A stretch of DNA of 64,000 nt from Bacteroidales bacterium (GCA_030637515.1 DAOWGM010000123.1:1-64000), one strand, 5' to 3'; numbered from the stretch's first letter, positions 36,490 to 45,781 are shown. The notes: generated by a model not told the origin, from the letters alone. Made by a program: numbers and translations.

Positions 36490-37380
36490 TTAAGATCTGA
36501 TATAGTTTACTATTTCGCTGAAATTATCAGGATTAAACCACACAATATCTTTATCGCGTGCAAACCATGAGATTTGTCTTTTTGCGTAATGCCTTGAATT
36601 TCTTTTTATTAATTCAATTGCCTTTTCTTGTGTAATTGTTCCATCAAAGGACTCAAAGAGTTCCTTATAGCCAACTGTATTTAAGGAATTAAGACTTCTA
36701 TCTTTATAAAACCTACGTGCTTCTTCAACCAAACCTTCTGCAACCATTTGATCAACACGTAAATTTATACGTTCGTAAAGTTCCGCTCTATCTCTTTGCA
36801 AACCAATTTTTACAATATCAAAATCACGTTCTTTTTTATTTCCAAGTAAAAAGGAAGAATAAGGCTTTCCTGTTTGTAAAGAAACTTCTAATGCTTTAAG
36901 AATTCTTTTTGCATTTTTCAGGTCGATCTTTTTATACGATTCTGGATCCAACATTTTTAATTGCATGCGTAAACTTTCGATTCCTTCTTTTTCATGTTTT
37001 GCAATTAAATCATTCCTTATTTCCATGTCAATGTCGGGTAGTTCATCAATTCCATCGCACACAGCGTTAATATACATTCCCGAACCACCTGTCATTATTA
37101 CTTTATCGTGATCAACAAATAAGTTTCCGAGCAATTCAAGGACCTCCATCTCAAACATACTTGCATTGTAATAATCGTAAACAGATTTGTGACCTATTAA
37201 ATGATGTTTTACTTTTTTAAGTTGATCATCAGAAGGTACAGCAGTTCCAATTTTTAGCTCTTTGTATACTTGTCGGGAATCAGAAGAAATTATTTCAGTA
37301 CTAAACTCAAGTGCTATATCAATGCTTAAATCTGTTTTTCCTATTCCTGTTGGACCTGATATTACAATAAGTTTCTTCAT
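36490..37380 (-). CDS. miaA: tRNA dimethylallyltransferase MiaA
   Basis: Adds the isopentenyl group to A37 of tRNAs reading UNN codons. The 296-residue P-loop protein has Walker A SGPTGIGKTDLSIDIA, SSDSRQVYKELKIGTA, IMTGGSGMYINAVCDGID and a C-terminal KRNSRHYAKRQISWF. Lengths near 300 are normal. It is nine nucleotides downstream of the acyl-CoA reductase gene and eight upstream of the Nudix gene, part of a tightly packed leftward operon. Confidence 0.93.
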   Translation of the reverse strand: MKKLIVISGPTGIGKTDLSIDIALEFSTEIISSDSRQVYKELKIGTAVPSDDQLKKVKHHLIGHKSVYDYYNASMFEMEVLELLGNLFVDHDKVIMTGGSGMYINAVCDGIDELPDIDMEIRNDLIAKHEKEGIESLRMQLKMLDPESYKKIDLKNAKRILKALEVSLQTGKPYSSFLLGNKKERDFDIVKIGLQRDRAELYERINLRVDQMVAEGLVEEARRFYKDRSLNSLNTVGYKELFESFDGTITQEKAIELIKRNSRHYAKRQISWFARDKDIVWFNPDNFSEIVNYIRS

Positions 37381-37389
37381 CTTCAGAAT

Positions 37390-38433
37390 TTATAGATTCA
37401 GTAAAAAACTCATCGTATCAACATTATCGGCATAATCCCATAATTCGGGTTGCTGCGCTTTTCCGAACGGAATTTTATCTTTCACAACATCTTGATTAGA
37501 AACAACACACTGTATCTGGTTTTCGTTCATTTCCAGAAATTGTTTCACATCATCAATTTTATTGTAATACTGGTAAAATAAAACTCCAATTGGCGATGAT
37601 AAACCTTCGTCTTCTTTTAAAATGACAAAACCATTATCTAAATGCTGAATCTGATTCATTAAATAAACAGACTTATTATAATCATAATTATTAGCATATT
37701 TATTATGCTGATACACATAACTATAGTCTTCAATATTTTCAAAGAATTTTTCAAAAGAATAATCAGCAGGAATAAATAATTTAGATACGTTACGGCATCC
37801 TAAACCAAAATAGCTAAATACATCCTTTGCAAGTAATTCTATTTCTTCTTTCGTTTCATCACCAGTTAAAACAGCAACAGAATTTCTATTTTTTCTTATT
37901 ATATGTGGATATTTTCCAAAGTAATATTCAAAATATCGAGCTGTATTATTACTTCCAGTAGCTATTACTGCATCGAAATTCTCCAGTTTTTCCTCAGTAA
38001 ACTCAATTAAATTCTCGAATTCCTTATCCAGTTCAATTAAATAATCAACAATAAATTTAAGTAAGCGATTATCTTTTGTCGATAATTTTCCAAGAAATTT
38101 ATTTCCTGATAATAAAATGGATATAAAATCATGAAAACCAACTAAAGGAATATTTCCTGCTGTTACAACTCCTATGGTTTTTGTTATTTTCTGATTAATT
38201 AAATTGGGATATTGATTTACCCATAAATGTAATTTCTCAGATGTAAGTGATTCTCCAATAGCTTTTATGGAATCTTTAATATTTTGTTCTGTAAACCAAG
38301 GATTATAAATCCGATCATTTATTACAATATCATTCAGATCTTTACTCCTTGCTGGTTCTATTTCCCCCTTGGAATAAGCTCTCAAAAACTCACCTAACTG
38401 AACAAATGATTTAATTCTTTGAATTAATTCCAT
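37390..38433 (-). CDS. LuxC-family acyl-CoA reductase-like protein
   Basis: A 347-residue protein of the acyl-CoA reductase (LuxC) family, an aldehyde dehydrogenase relative that reduces acyl-CoA or acylated enzyme to aldehyde with NADPH. Visible are TIGVVTAGNIPLVGFHDFIS, VIATGSNNTARYFEYYFG for nucleotide binding and SYFGLGCRNVSKLFIP containing the candidate catalytic Cys. No LuxD or LuxE partners are nearby; in Bacteroidota the gene commonly stands alone, and its function is not established. It is the first gene of the miaA-heptose operon. Confidence 0.8.
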   Translation of the reverse strand: MELIQRIKSFVQLGEFLRAYSKGEIEPARSKDLNDIVINDRIYNPWFTEQNIKDSIKAIGESLTSEKLHLWVNQYPNLINQKITKTIGVVTAGNIPLVGFHDFISILLSGNKFLGKLSTKDNRLLKFIVDYLIELDKEFENLIEFTEEKLENFDAVIATGSNNTARYFEYYFGKYPHIIRKNRNSVAVLTGDETKEEIELLAKDVFSYFGLGCRNVSKLFIPADYSFEKFFENIEDYSYVYQHNKYANNYDYNKSVYLMNQIQHLDNGFVILKEDEGLSSPIGVLFYQYYNKIDDVKQFLEMNENQIQCVVSNQDVVKDKIPFGKAQQPELWDYADNVDTMSFLLNL

Positions 38434-38461
38434 GATGGAAAATTAAGTATTTTTAAATCAA

Positions 38462-38497
38462 AATAAAAAATGGATGACCTTTTTTTAAGATCATCCA
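38462..38497 (-). terminator. Intrinsic terminator after the CCC-motif membrane gene
   Basis: Leftward stem TGGATGATC/GGTCATCCA with one T-G pair (38471-38479 and 38489-38497), followed by TTTTTTATTT. It separates the 38521-39200 pair from the luxC-like operon. Confidence 0.75.
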
Positions 38498-38520
38498 CTA
38501 TATAGAGTCATTGGTTTAAT

Positions 38521-38886
38521 TTAAAATGAGTCCCAAGGTAATTGTGTAAATAACGTACCTAACGCAGCACCTATAACAATAAAATATATTACCCAGAAAA
38601 CTAATACTAAGGATGACAGAATTGTACCAATTAATCCACAAATTCTACCAGCATTCATATTTTTATAAGAGCTTATTGTGTAATTATCTGGATTTTCGTT
38701 ATATAATGCTTTGGCTTTCCCAGAAAGTACTAATGCAATTATACCCAGAGCAACTCCAAATAATCCATAACAAAAACACATTACTATAGATAATATTCCC
38801 AGAACTAAAACAGCTGTTGCATTTGGTAATTGTTGCTGTGTGTTAGGATTTATTGGTTGAGCTGTAGGAATAGTTGAATTTTCCAT
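38521..38886 (-). CDS. CCC-motif/DUF4190-like small membrane protein
   Basis: A 121-residue protein with a Pro/Gln-rich hydrophilic N-terminus (NPNTQQQLPNATA) and two membrane helices (about 24-52 and 84-112). ILSIVMCFCYGLFGVALGIIA with NMNAGRICGLIG is the recurring motif of the CCC-motif family in Bacteroidota. The function is unknown. It lies 14 nt after the DUF2752 gene, a pairing I recall as conserved, so the two proteins probably act together in the inner membrane. Confidence 0.78.
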   Translation of the reverse strand: MENSTIPTAQPINPNTQQQLPNATAVLVLGILSIVMCFCYGLFGVALGIIALVLSGKAKALYNENPDNYTISSYKNMNAGRICGLIGTILSSLVLVFWVIYFIVIGAALGTLFTQLPWDSF

Positions 38887-38900
38887 AAAATTTCTTTTTA

Positions 38901-39200
38901 TTAGGTTAATAATTTATAAATATAGTTTAAAACCATTATACTAGCGTTAATAATGAAAACTATTTTTAAAATATTTGCTCCGTTTTTAAATTTAAATATT
39001 AAATGCAAAACTAAATAAGATAACAAGAATAAAGTAGGCATTAAGGCTGGATACAAAATAAAGCTCTCATAAAAATCACCCCTAAGCAACTCAATAAATG
39101 ATCGTTGCATGCCACATCCAGGACATTCAACTCCCAAATATTTTTTATATGAACAAGTTGCCAAATGCGACTCAAGCCAGCTTATTACTTTATCAAACAT
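38901..39200 (-). CDS. DUF2752 membrane protein
   Basis: A 99-residue protein with the DUF2752 hallmark ECPGCGMQRSFIELLRGDF (CPGCGxxR) and two membrane helices (about 50-66 and 78-95). The cysteine pair could bind metal or form a disulfide; the function is unknown. It is directly followed by the CCC-motif protein in the same direction. Confidence 0.82.
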   Translation of the reverse strand: MFDKVISWLESHLATCSYKKYLGVECPGCGMQRSFIELLRGDFYESFILYPALMPTLFLLSYLVLHLIFKFKNGANILKIVFIINASIMVLNYIYKLLT

Positions 39201-39257
39201 GAATTTTATTTTGAAAACTCAAATATAGCTGATACTTAAATTAATTTAAAGTCAATC

Positions 39258-40094
39258 TTATAAAATATCTGAAAAAAGGATAGAAATATAATCAACCACT
39301 TCGTTGGAGGGAATAATTTCTCCCGAATGTCCTGATCTTAAAATATCAACTTTGGGGTCAGGCGAAACTAATTTAGAATATTCTATTAAAGTCATTATTG
39401 GACCAAAACCACAAACCGAGATGTTCTTTTTACGAACGACTTTCTCAATTGCTTCCGATTCAAGTGTAATAATATGCTCAAGAACAAATGCATCCTTTTC
39501 TTTTCCTTCATCAGGTGTTAGAAAATGAGAAAAATCTGAAGATGCAATTAATAGAATTTTTCGATTTAATTTTTGTGAACTTTCAAACAACTTCTTAGCC
39601 AGAAATTTCGCATTTTTAAATGTTTGGTTCGATAAAGTTATGGGTGCAATCTTATAATTATAATCTAAGAAATATTGTAAGAATGGCACCATTACCTCTC
39701 CAGAATGTTCATGTTTTTGCTCCATATCCGAAATATCGATTCCAAGGCTTTCTCCAAACTCTTTATCAATAGCTACCTGACCCAAAGGAGTTTCCCAAAA
39801 ATCATTTGAATCAAATGCTATTTCCTTTCCTATACCTGTATGATTCGGATTTACGATTACAATTGTATCGAAATCTTGTGAAGTTTGTTTAGCAATCTCA
39901 AAAAAGTGCACAGCCTGATATGCAGAAAACATATAACCTGCATGCGGAACTATGCCTCCAATAATATTATTATCAGCTAATTTCAGATTTATCTGAGATA
40001 ATTCCTTATTTCTTATAGTCTCAATCTCTTCTATTAACGCTTTACTATTTGCTGGATAAAACCGACCTGCAACAGCAGATTTTCTAATATTCAT
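39258..40094 (-). CDS. MEMO1-family protein (AmmeMemoRadiSam system protein B)
   Basis: A 278-residue MEMO-like protein, related in fold to extradiol dioxygenases (LigB). The start is KSAVAGRFYPANSKALIEE, then IIGGIVPHAGYMFSAYQA with a conserved His, IVIVNPNHTG, EHSGEVMVPFLQYF, and IASSDFSHFLTP with the Asp-His pair. Iron-binding residues of MEMO1 (His and Cys) correspond to H in PHAGY, H in EHSGE and C in ICGFGP. It is six nucleotides downstream of the radical SAM gene. In the family the two co-occur with AMMECR1, which is absent here. Confidence 0.88.
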   Translation of the reverse strand: MNIRKSAVAGRFYPANSKALIEEIETIRNKELSQINLKLADNNIIGGIVPHAGYMFSAYQAVHFFEIAKQTSQDFDTIVIVNPNHTGIGKEIAFDSNDFWETPLGQVAIDKEFGESLGIDISDMEQKHEHSGEVMVPFLQYFLDYNYKIAPITLSNQTFKNAKFLAKKLFESSQKLNRKILLIASSDFSHFLTPDEGKEKDAFVLEHIITLESEAIEKVVRKKNISVCGFGPIMTLIEYSKLVSPDPKVDILRSGHSGEIIPSNEVVDYISILFSDIL

Positions 40095-40100
40095 CTATAT

Positions 40101-41111
40101 TTATTTTATATGCTCAAGAATATGATTTCCACAAGAAGAACAATCACCCTGTTTATTTAAAGCAACTAATCTTGTATTATAACCACTTCTTTCAATTATC
40201 AATTCATTACACTCCGGACAATACGTATTGCTCCCTTCAGACAGCATTAAATTTCCAAGGTAAACATATTTCAAATGTTTCTTTGCAATTTCATATAACT
40301 TAAATATCTTTTCAACAGAAGTTGGTTCTTCTTTGAATTTATAAGAAGGAAAATATCTTGAAATATGCAATACTGTTTTTTCACCAGTATTTTCCTTTAT
40401 CCATTTAACCATTTCTTCAAACTTTTCGGGACTATCGTTCAATCCTGGAATAACCAAATTTGTAATTTCAAGATGTTTGCCTGCATTGGATATATTAATA
40501 AGTGTTTCTTTTACTGGCTCAAGTTGAGACTTTGTGTATTTGATGTAAAAATCATCAATAAAAGCTTTTAAATCTACATTATAAGCATCAATAAACTGAT
40601 TCAATTTATTTAAAGGATCTTTATTGATAAATCCGTTGGTTACCATCACGTTCTTCAAACCTTTTTCTTTTGCACTTATTGCCATTTCCAACATAAATTC
40701 AAAAAATACAGTTGGTTCATTATATGTGTATGCAATTCCGATATTATTTTCTTTGGATAGTGCTAATTCAATTATTTCTGAATTTCTATATCTTTTACTT
40801 TCTCTTTTAAAATCAGTTTCAGAAATTTGTGATATTTGCCAATTTTGACAGAAATCACATTGCAAATTGCATCCTATACTTCCTACAGATAGAATTTCAG
40901 AACCTGGGTAAAAATGATATAATGGTTTCTTTTCTATAGGATCAAATCCAACTGAAGATACAAGTCCATAGTTCTCTGTAAATAATTCTCCGTTCTTATT
41001 AATTCTAACTTTACATATCCCGAACTTTCCGTTGCTAATTTCACACTCATGCGGACATAATCTGCATTTTACTTTTTTATCTTCAAGTTTAATATAAAAA
41101 AGTGCTTCCAT
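40101..41111 (-). CDS. AmmeMemoRadiSam system radical SAM enzyme
   Basis: A 336-residue radical SAM protein. The N-terminal Cys motif CRLCPHECEISNGKFGICKV precedes the cluster motif GCNLQCDFCQNWQIS (CxxxCxxC), then AYTYNEPTVFFEFMLEMA and a C-terminal zinc-like CPECNELIIER...CSSCG, consistent with pyruvate-formate-lyase-activase-like proteins of this system. The product is unknown; family work ties it to MEMO. I start at ATG 41111; an upstream in-frame ATG (41156) would overlap the acylphosphatase gene by 44 nt and add an unlikely hydrophobic leader. Confidence 0.87.
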   Translation of the reverse strand: MEALFYIKLEDKKVKCRLCPHECEISNGKFGICKVRINKNGELFTENYGLVSSVGFDPIEKKPLYHFYPGSEILSVGSIGCNLQCDFCQNWQISQISETDFKRESKRYRNSEIIELALSKENNIGIAYTYNEPTVFFEFMLEMAISAKEKGLKNVMVTNGFINKDPLNKLNQFIDAYNVDLKAFIDDFYIKYTKSQLEPVKETLINISNAGKHLEITNLVIPGLNDSPEKFEEMVKWIKENTGEKTVLHISRYFPSYKFKEEPTSVEKIFKLYEIAKKHLKYVYLGNLMLSEGSNTYCPECNELIIERSGYNTRLVALNKQGDCSSCGNHILEHIK

Positions 41112-41112
41112 T

Positions 41113-41382
41113 TTATTTAACAACAAAACATTTATAATTATTGAATGGAATATCATTTACTTTTACCTCATCAACTCTCGACCATGAAGGTCCTCCCTTT
41201 AGCCAGAGTATAAAAAGTTCCAGAATCTCGGTTTCGCCATCTGCTTCAATATAAACACTACCATCAGTCCTGTTTTTAACAAACCCATAAATACCTATTT
41301 CATTCGCTTTTTGAAGTGCACTATAACGAAATCCAACTCCTTGCACCTTCCCATAAATATTTATTCTAACACTCTTAATCAT
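41113..41382 (-). CDS. Acylphosphatase
   Basis: An 89-residue acylphosphatase that hydrolyses acyl phosphates. The active-site loop GKVQGVGFRYSALQKA carries the catalytic Arg, and GFVKNRTDGSVYIEADG carries the Asn. Length is typical. One nucleotide separates its stop from the radical SAM start, so acylphosphatase, radical SAM and MEMO form one operon. The C-terminus YKCFVVK deviates from the usual GF.. ending. Confidence 0.9.
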   Translation of the reverse strand: MIKSVRINIYGKVQGVGFRYSALQKANEIGIYGFVKNRTDGSVYIEADGETEILELFILWLKGGPSWSRVDEVKVNDIPFNNYKCFVVK

Positions 41383-41569
41383 TTACGAATTGATTTTAAT
41401 ATTTTACATGATGCCCGTAATTAAAAGACTCCAAAATCAGAATCAGTGGTTAGGGGAATTAGAGTACAAGTAAAATTACGAATTTCAATTATTAAGTTCA
41501 ATCTTATATTGTTTTAAATCGGTTTATTAAAAAATAGAATGAATAATACGTTTTGTAATCTACTTATAT

Positions 41570-41577
41570 TATTTTTG
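41570..41577 (+). promoter_or_regulatory. -7 element before the ABC permease gene
   Basis: TATTTTTG matches TAnnTTTG, 18 nt before the ATG. It is overlapped by an inverted repeat CTTATAT...ATATAAG. No TTTG at standard -33 distance was found. Confidence 0.4.
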
Positions 41578-41595
41578 ACATATATAAGTTAAACT

Positions 41596-42834
41596 ATGTT
41601 CTCAAAAGGTCTGATAAAAGAAAATATTCGAATTGCAGCTAACTCTATTCGTACAAATTTAATGCGAACTGTGTTAACTGTTTTTATTATTGCTTTTGGA
41701 ATTATGGCTCTGGTTGGAATACTTACTGCAATTGAATCTATAAAAAGCTCTATAAGTAATCAATTCCAAAGTATGGGAGCAAATACTTTCTCCATAGTAA
41801 ACAGAGAAAGCAGGGTGCGTGTTGGAGGAAGACTTGCCAGGTATAAAAGCATTGAATTCAGAGATGCAATGACTTTTAAAAAGGAATTCAATTTCCCTGC
41901 AAAAGTTTCAATATCAACTTTTGCTTCTAATGTTGCAACGGTAAAATATAAATCTAAAAAAACAAACCCAAATATTCCGGTTTATGGTGCCGATGAAAAC
42001 TACTTAATAACTTCAGGTTACGAAATAAAATTAGGTAGGAATTTTAGTTCAGGTGAGATTTTATCAAACGCACATTCTGTTATTATTGGTTCCGGATTGG
42101 TTAAAGATATTTTTGCTGATGGCGAAGATCCTTTAGATAAGGTTATTAGTATTGGAAATGGTAAATATAAGGTTATAGGAGTTTTAAAAGAAAAAGGCTC
42201 CAGCTTTGGTGGCTCAGGCGATAAAACATGTATTTTACCGATTACAAGTGTTCGCCAATACTTTTCACGCCCAAATATGAATTTCAGAATTTCTGTTTTA
42301 CCTAATGATTCAAAACTATTGAAGGCTGCAATAAATGAAGCTGAAGGAATGTTCAGAATAATTCGCAAACTAAGAAGTTTTGAGGATAATAATTTTTCAG
42401 TAGAAACCAGTGACAGTTTATCAAATCTGTTAATAAAAAATATCAGATATGTAACTATTGCTGCAACTATAATTGGTATTATAACACTTTTTGGTGCAGC
42501 TATTGGGCTTATGAATATCATGCTCGTATCCGTTACAGAACGAACCCGTGAAATTGGTATTCGAAAAGCTATTGGTGCAAAATCAAAAATAATACGACGG
42601 CAGTTCTTATATGAATCTATTCTAATAGGTCAGCTGGGAGGCTTTTTTGGAATAATTTTAGGAATTTTTATCGGAAATGTTGTATCTTTAATAACTGGTG
42701 GAGTATTTATTATTCCATGGTTATGGATACTAACCGGAGTCACATTGTGCTTCGTTGTTGGTTTAGTATCAGGCTTGTTTCCTGCTATAAAAGCATCGAA
42801 ACTTGATCCTATTGTTTCATTACGTTACGAATAA
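41596..42834 (+). CDS. ABC transporter permease, MacB/FtsX family
   Basis: A 412-residue permease in the type VII ABC plan: TM1 (about 22-44), a periplasmic MacB core domain (about 50-285), then three TM segments at the C-terminus forming the FtsX domain (LMNIMLVSVTERTREIGIRK, ending LDPIVSLRYE). Members of this class couple ATPase work to periplasmic mechanics such as lipoprotein release, peptide or toxin export. No ATPase or periplasmic adaptor gene is adjacent, so its ATPase must be encoded elsewhere. SiaC-like DUF1987 follows 13 nt downstream. Confidence 0.87.
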   Translation: MFSKGLIKENIRIAANSIRTNLMRTVLTVFIIAFGIMALVGILTAIESIKSSISNQFQSMGANTFSIVNRESRVRVGGRLARYKSIEFRDAMTFKKEFNFPAKVSISTFASNVATVKYKSKKTNPNIPVYGADENYLITSGYEIKLGRNFSSGEILSNAHSVIIGSGLVKDIFADGEDPLDKVISIGNGKYKVIGVLKEKGSSFGGSGDKTCILPITSVRQYFSRPNMNFRISVLPNDSKLLKAAINEAEGMFRIIRKLRSFEDNNFSVETSDSLSNLLIKNIRYVTIAATIIGIITLFGAAIGLMNIMLVSVTERTREIGIRKAIGAKSKIIRRQFLYESILIGQLGGFFGIILGIFIGNVVSLITGGVFIIPWLWILTGVTLCFVVGLVSGLFPAIKASKLDPIVSLRYE

Positions 42835-42847
42835 TAATAGATTATTT

Positions 42848-43225
42848 ATGAAAGAATTGGTTATTGAAAAAACAGTTAAAACTCCTTTTGTTAATTTCGA
42901 TGCCGAATCCGGAATTCTAAAGATTATTGGGAGGTCAATTCCTGAAAATCCTGATGAATTCTATAGCAAGTTGTTTAATTGGATAAATGAATATTTTAAG
43001 AATCCACAAAGCGAGACTCTAATTAATGTTCAGTTAGAATACATTAATAGTGGATCTTCAAAATTTATTCTTGAATTTTTTCAATTAATCCAGAATTACA
43101 AAAGCAAAGGATTTAGTTGTAAAATCAGCTGGCACTACGAAGAAGATGACGAGGCTGTATTAGAGTTAGGAAGACATTATCAGGCAATTATTGATGTGCC
43201 ATTTAAATTAGTTGAGATTTATTAA
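42848..43225 (+). CDS. SiaC-family (DUF1987) regulatory phosphoprotein
   Basis: A 125-residue protein of the DUF1987 family. In Pseudomonas, SiaC is phosphorylated on a Ser/Thr by SiaB and, when unphosphorylated, activates the diguanylate cyclase SiaD. Conserved here are GRSIPENPDEFYSKLFNWI, the LEYINSGSSKFILEFF segment containing the candidate phospho-Ser/Thr cluster, and CKISWHYEEDDE. I start at ATG 42848, after the permease stop; an earlier in-frame ATG lies inside the permease gene. No siaB or siaD partner is in the window. Confidence 0.8.
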   Translation: MKELVIEKTVKTPFVNFDAESGILKIIGRSIPENPDEFYSKLFNWINEYFKNPQSETLINVQLEYINSGSSKFILEFFQLIQNYKSKGFSCKISWHYEEDDEAVLELGRHYQAIIDVPFKLVEIY

Positions 43226-43240
43226 CAATTTGAAATAAAA

Positions 43241-43269
43241 AAGCCTGACAAATATTAATTGTCAGGCTT
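43241..43269. terminator. Bidirectional terminator between siaC and gapA
   Basis: A perfect 11-bp inverted repeat AAGCCTGACAA/TTGTCAGGCTT with a 7-nt loop. T-rich tails occur on both strands (CCCTTTTTT rightward, TTTTTTATTTC leftward), so it serves both convergent genes. Confidence 0.85.
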
Positions 43270-43293
43270 CCCTTTTTTATAATACTATCTGAA

Positions 43294-44346
<1,053 letters not shown>

Positions 44347-44411
44347 TTAAAAAGGATTTCTTCAAGAAATAAATAAGAATTAATCTAAATAATTTTATGA
44401 GGTATGATTAC

Positions 44412-45221
44412 TTACAACCAGTTTAAGAATCTCATTTTTTTCTTTCTCTTTTTTAAATAGTCGGAAGATATTTCCTGTGCATTAACTATCTTACCAAAAC
44501 GATAACTTATAAAAAGAGTGAAATAAAATTGCTGATTATCATCTACTGCCATAATCTCAAGACTACTTAAATAAGCCTGAATCATAACACCAGCCTCAAG
44601 CGCATGTATTATTGTTTCTGATTGGCTAAATTCAAAATTAAATCCGGTTTTAAAATAAGCTCCTGGAACTACTTTTATTTCATCAAAACCTGTAAAAAAT
44701 GATGCTTTTCCGCTTATATCACCTGAAGTATGAATATCCGCATTAAACTTTTCTTCCTGAACACCATAAACACTATCATTTAAAGGATATAGAACTTTAT
44801 AATAGATAGGTTTTAAAAATGCTGCAGAAGCTCCAACTGAATAAAAATATCTAACTGCAACACTCCCTGGGTCCCTCTTTGAGAACATTTCGTTTTGCTT
44901 TCCGTAACCGAGACTCAAATCAAAAACACTATTCAATTTACCAAACACAAATGATTCTGAACTAAAAAATGTTGATGATGATTTAATTTCTTTAGGATGC
45001 TTTATTATGGAAAAATCTACTTCATAAATACGTTTTTCAAAATAGTTTATTCTATCTCCAAAACGATAACCTATTCCCCACCCATTTGTATTTAATTGTA
45101 AGCCTAATGTTTTTTCGTTTTTATAAAAAACTTTGGGAATATCGCCCTGTATTTCTTGGGAGTATACCTTTAAAAATAAAAAGGAAAGTATAGTAGCAGT
45201 AATGTATACCTTTAGTTTCAT
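44412..45221 (-). CDS. Predicted outer-membrane beta-barrel protein, unknown function
   Basis: A 269-residue protein with a signal peptide (MKLKVYITATILSFLFLKVYS, cleaved before QEIQGD) and alternating hydrophobic strands (TLGLQLNTNGWGIGYRFGD, FDLSLGYGKQNEMF, YFTLFISYRFGKIV) typical of 8-12-stranded barrels. It ends with a basic tail KKRKKKMRFLNWL. I do not recognise a family with a known role. Downstream of the tiny lipoprotein genes, it begins only after their terminator, so it is probably a separate transcript. Confidence 0.7.
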   Translation of the reverse strand: MKLKVYITATILSFLFLKVYSQEIQGDIPKVFYKNEKTLGLQLNTNGWGIGYRFGDRINYFEKRIYEVDFSIIKHPKEIKSSSTFFSSESFVFGKLNSVFDLSLGYGKQNEMFSKRDPGSVAVRYFYSVGASAAFLKPIYYKVLYPLNDSVYGVQEEKFNADIHTSGDISGKASFFTGFDEIKVVPGAYFKTGFNFEFSQSETIIHALEAGVMIQAYLSSLEIMAVDDNQQFYFTLFISYRFGKIVNAQEISSDYLKKRKKKMRFLNWL

Positions 45222-45225
45222 ATAA

Positions 45226-45267
45226 ATAAAAACTGTCTCAAATGTAAATGTAACAAATTTGAGACAG
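45226..45267 (-). terminator. Terminator of the tiny lipoprotein transcript
   Basis: A perfect 11-bp inverted repeat CTGTCTCAAAT (45233-45243)/ATTTGAGACAG (45257-45267). Leftward it is followed by TTTTTATTTATA. It lies 53 nt after the stop of the 41-codon gene. Confidence 0.8.
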
Positions 45268-45320
45268 ATAATAAGTAATTACTTAACTGTACTGAAAATA
45301 TTTAAACTAATAAGTATTTA

Positions 45321-45446
45321 TCAGGAATTAATATCTGTTTGTTCTGTATTAGTTTGACTATAAGCAGGACAATCTTTGCTTTTACAAGAACTTAGAATAG
45401 CAACAACAAACAACGATAATAATAGAGCCGCAATGATTTTTTTCAT
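45321..45446 (-). CDS. Tiny CPAYS-motif lipoprotein (41 residues)
   Basis: An intact 41-codon frame. The N-terminus MKKIIAALLLSLFVVAILSS leads to a lipobox Cys21, leaving a 21-residue mature peptide that contains CPAYS and an acidic/Asn/Thr tail ending in DINS. It resembles the neighbouring gene at 45514-45636 in layout, lipobox, CPAYS position (Cys26 in both) and mature length. A -7 element TAGATTTG lies 34 nt upstream and a strong terminator downstream. These features support a real, expressed gene despite its size. Function is unknown. Confidence 0.75.
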   Translation of the reverse strand: MKKIIAALLLSLFVVAILSSCKSKDCPAYSQTNTEQTDINS

Positions 45447-45480
45447 GATGGTTTAGTTAAAATTTCTTTTTTCAATTTAT

Positions 45481-45488
45481 CAAATCTA
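45481..45488 (-). promoter_or_regulatory. -7 element of the 41-residue lipoprotein gene
   Basis: TAGATTTG (leftward) matches TAnnTTTG, 34 nt before the ATG. No clear -33 TTTG is seen. Confidence 0.45.
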
Positions 45489-45513
45489 AAGAAAAAATAC
45501 TACATATTAAAAT

Positions 45514-45636
45514 TTAAACACTTTGTTCTGTTTCAACAGAACTGTCAGAATAGGCTGGACAAGTTTTGTTCAAATTACATGAACTACACACTACTATAAG
45601 AATCAATCCAACTACCAATAATCCAATCTTTTTCAT
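45514..45636 (-). CDS. Tiny CPAYS-motif lipoprotein (40 residues)
   Basis: An intact 40-codon frame. MKKIGLLVVGLILIVVCSS leads to lipobox Cys20, then a 21-residue mature peptide with CPAYS (Cys26) and an acidic tail ending ETEQSV. It is a divergent paralogue of the gene 67 nt downstream. A -7 element TATATTTG sits 53 nt upstream. After lipidation the peptide would be membrane-tethered with one further Cys, which could form a disulfide or bind metal. Function is unknown. Confidence 0.75.
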   Translation of the reverse strand: MKKIGLLVVGLILIVVCSSCNLNKTCPAYSDSSVETEQSV

Positions 45637-45689
45637 CTCTGATTTTTTTAAATTTATAATTCCTTTAAGATAGTTAACCTGTAACTACG

Positions 45690-45697
45690 CAAATATA
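45690..45697 (-). promoter_or_regulatory. -7 element of the 40-residue lipoprotein gene
   Basis: TATATTTG (leftward), an exact match to TAnnTTTG, 53 nt before the ATG. The -33 box is not evident. Confidence 0.45.
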
Positions 45698-45781
45698 CGA
45701 TAGGTAATTTTTTATGTTTGAATATTAAAAAAGTATTTTAAGACCTTTATCACCGATATTCGTACGTTTATCAAATTTAAG

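Noticed and set aside
42018-42521. 167-codon leftward frame inside the ABC permease
   Set aside because: It is antisense to a protein with clear MacB/FtsX features and has no signal of its own.
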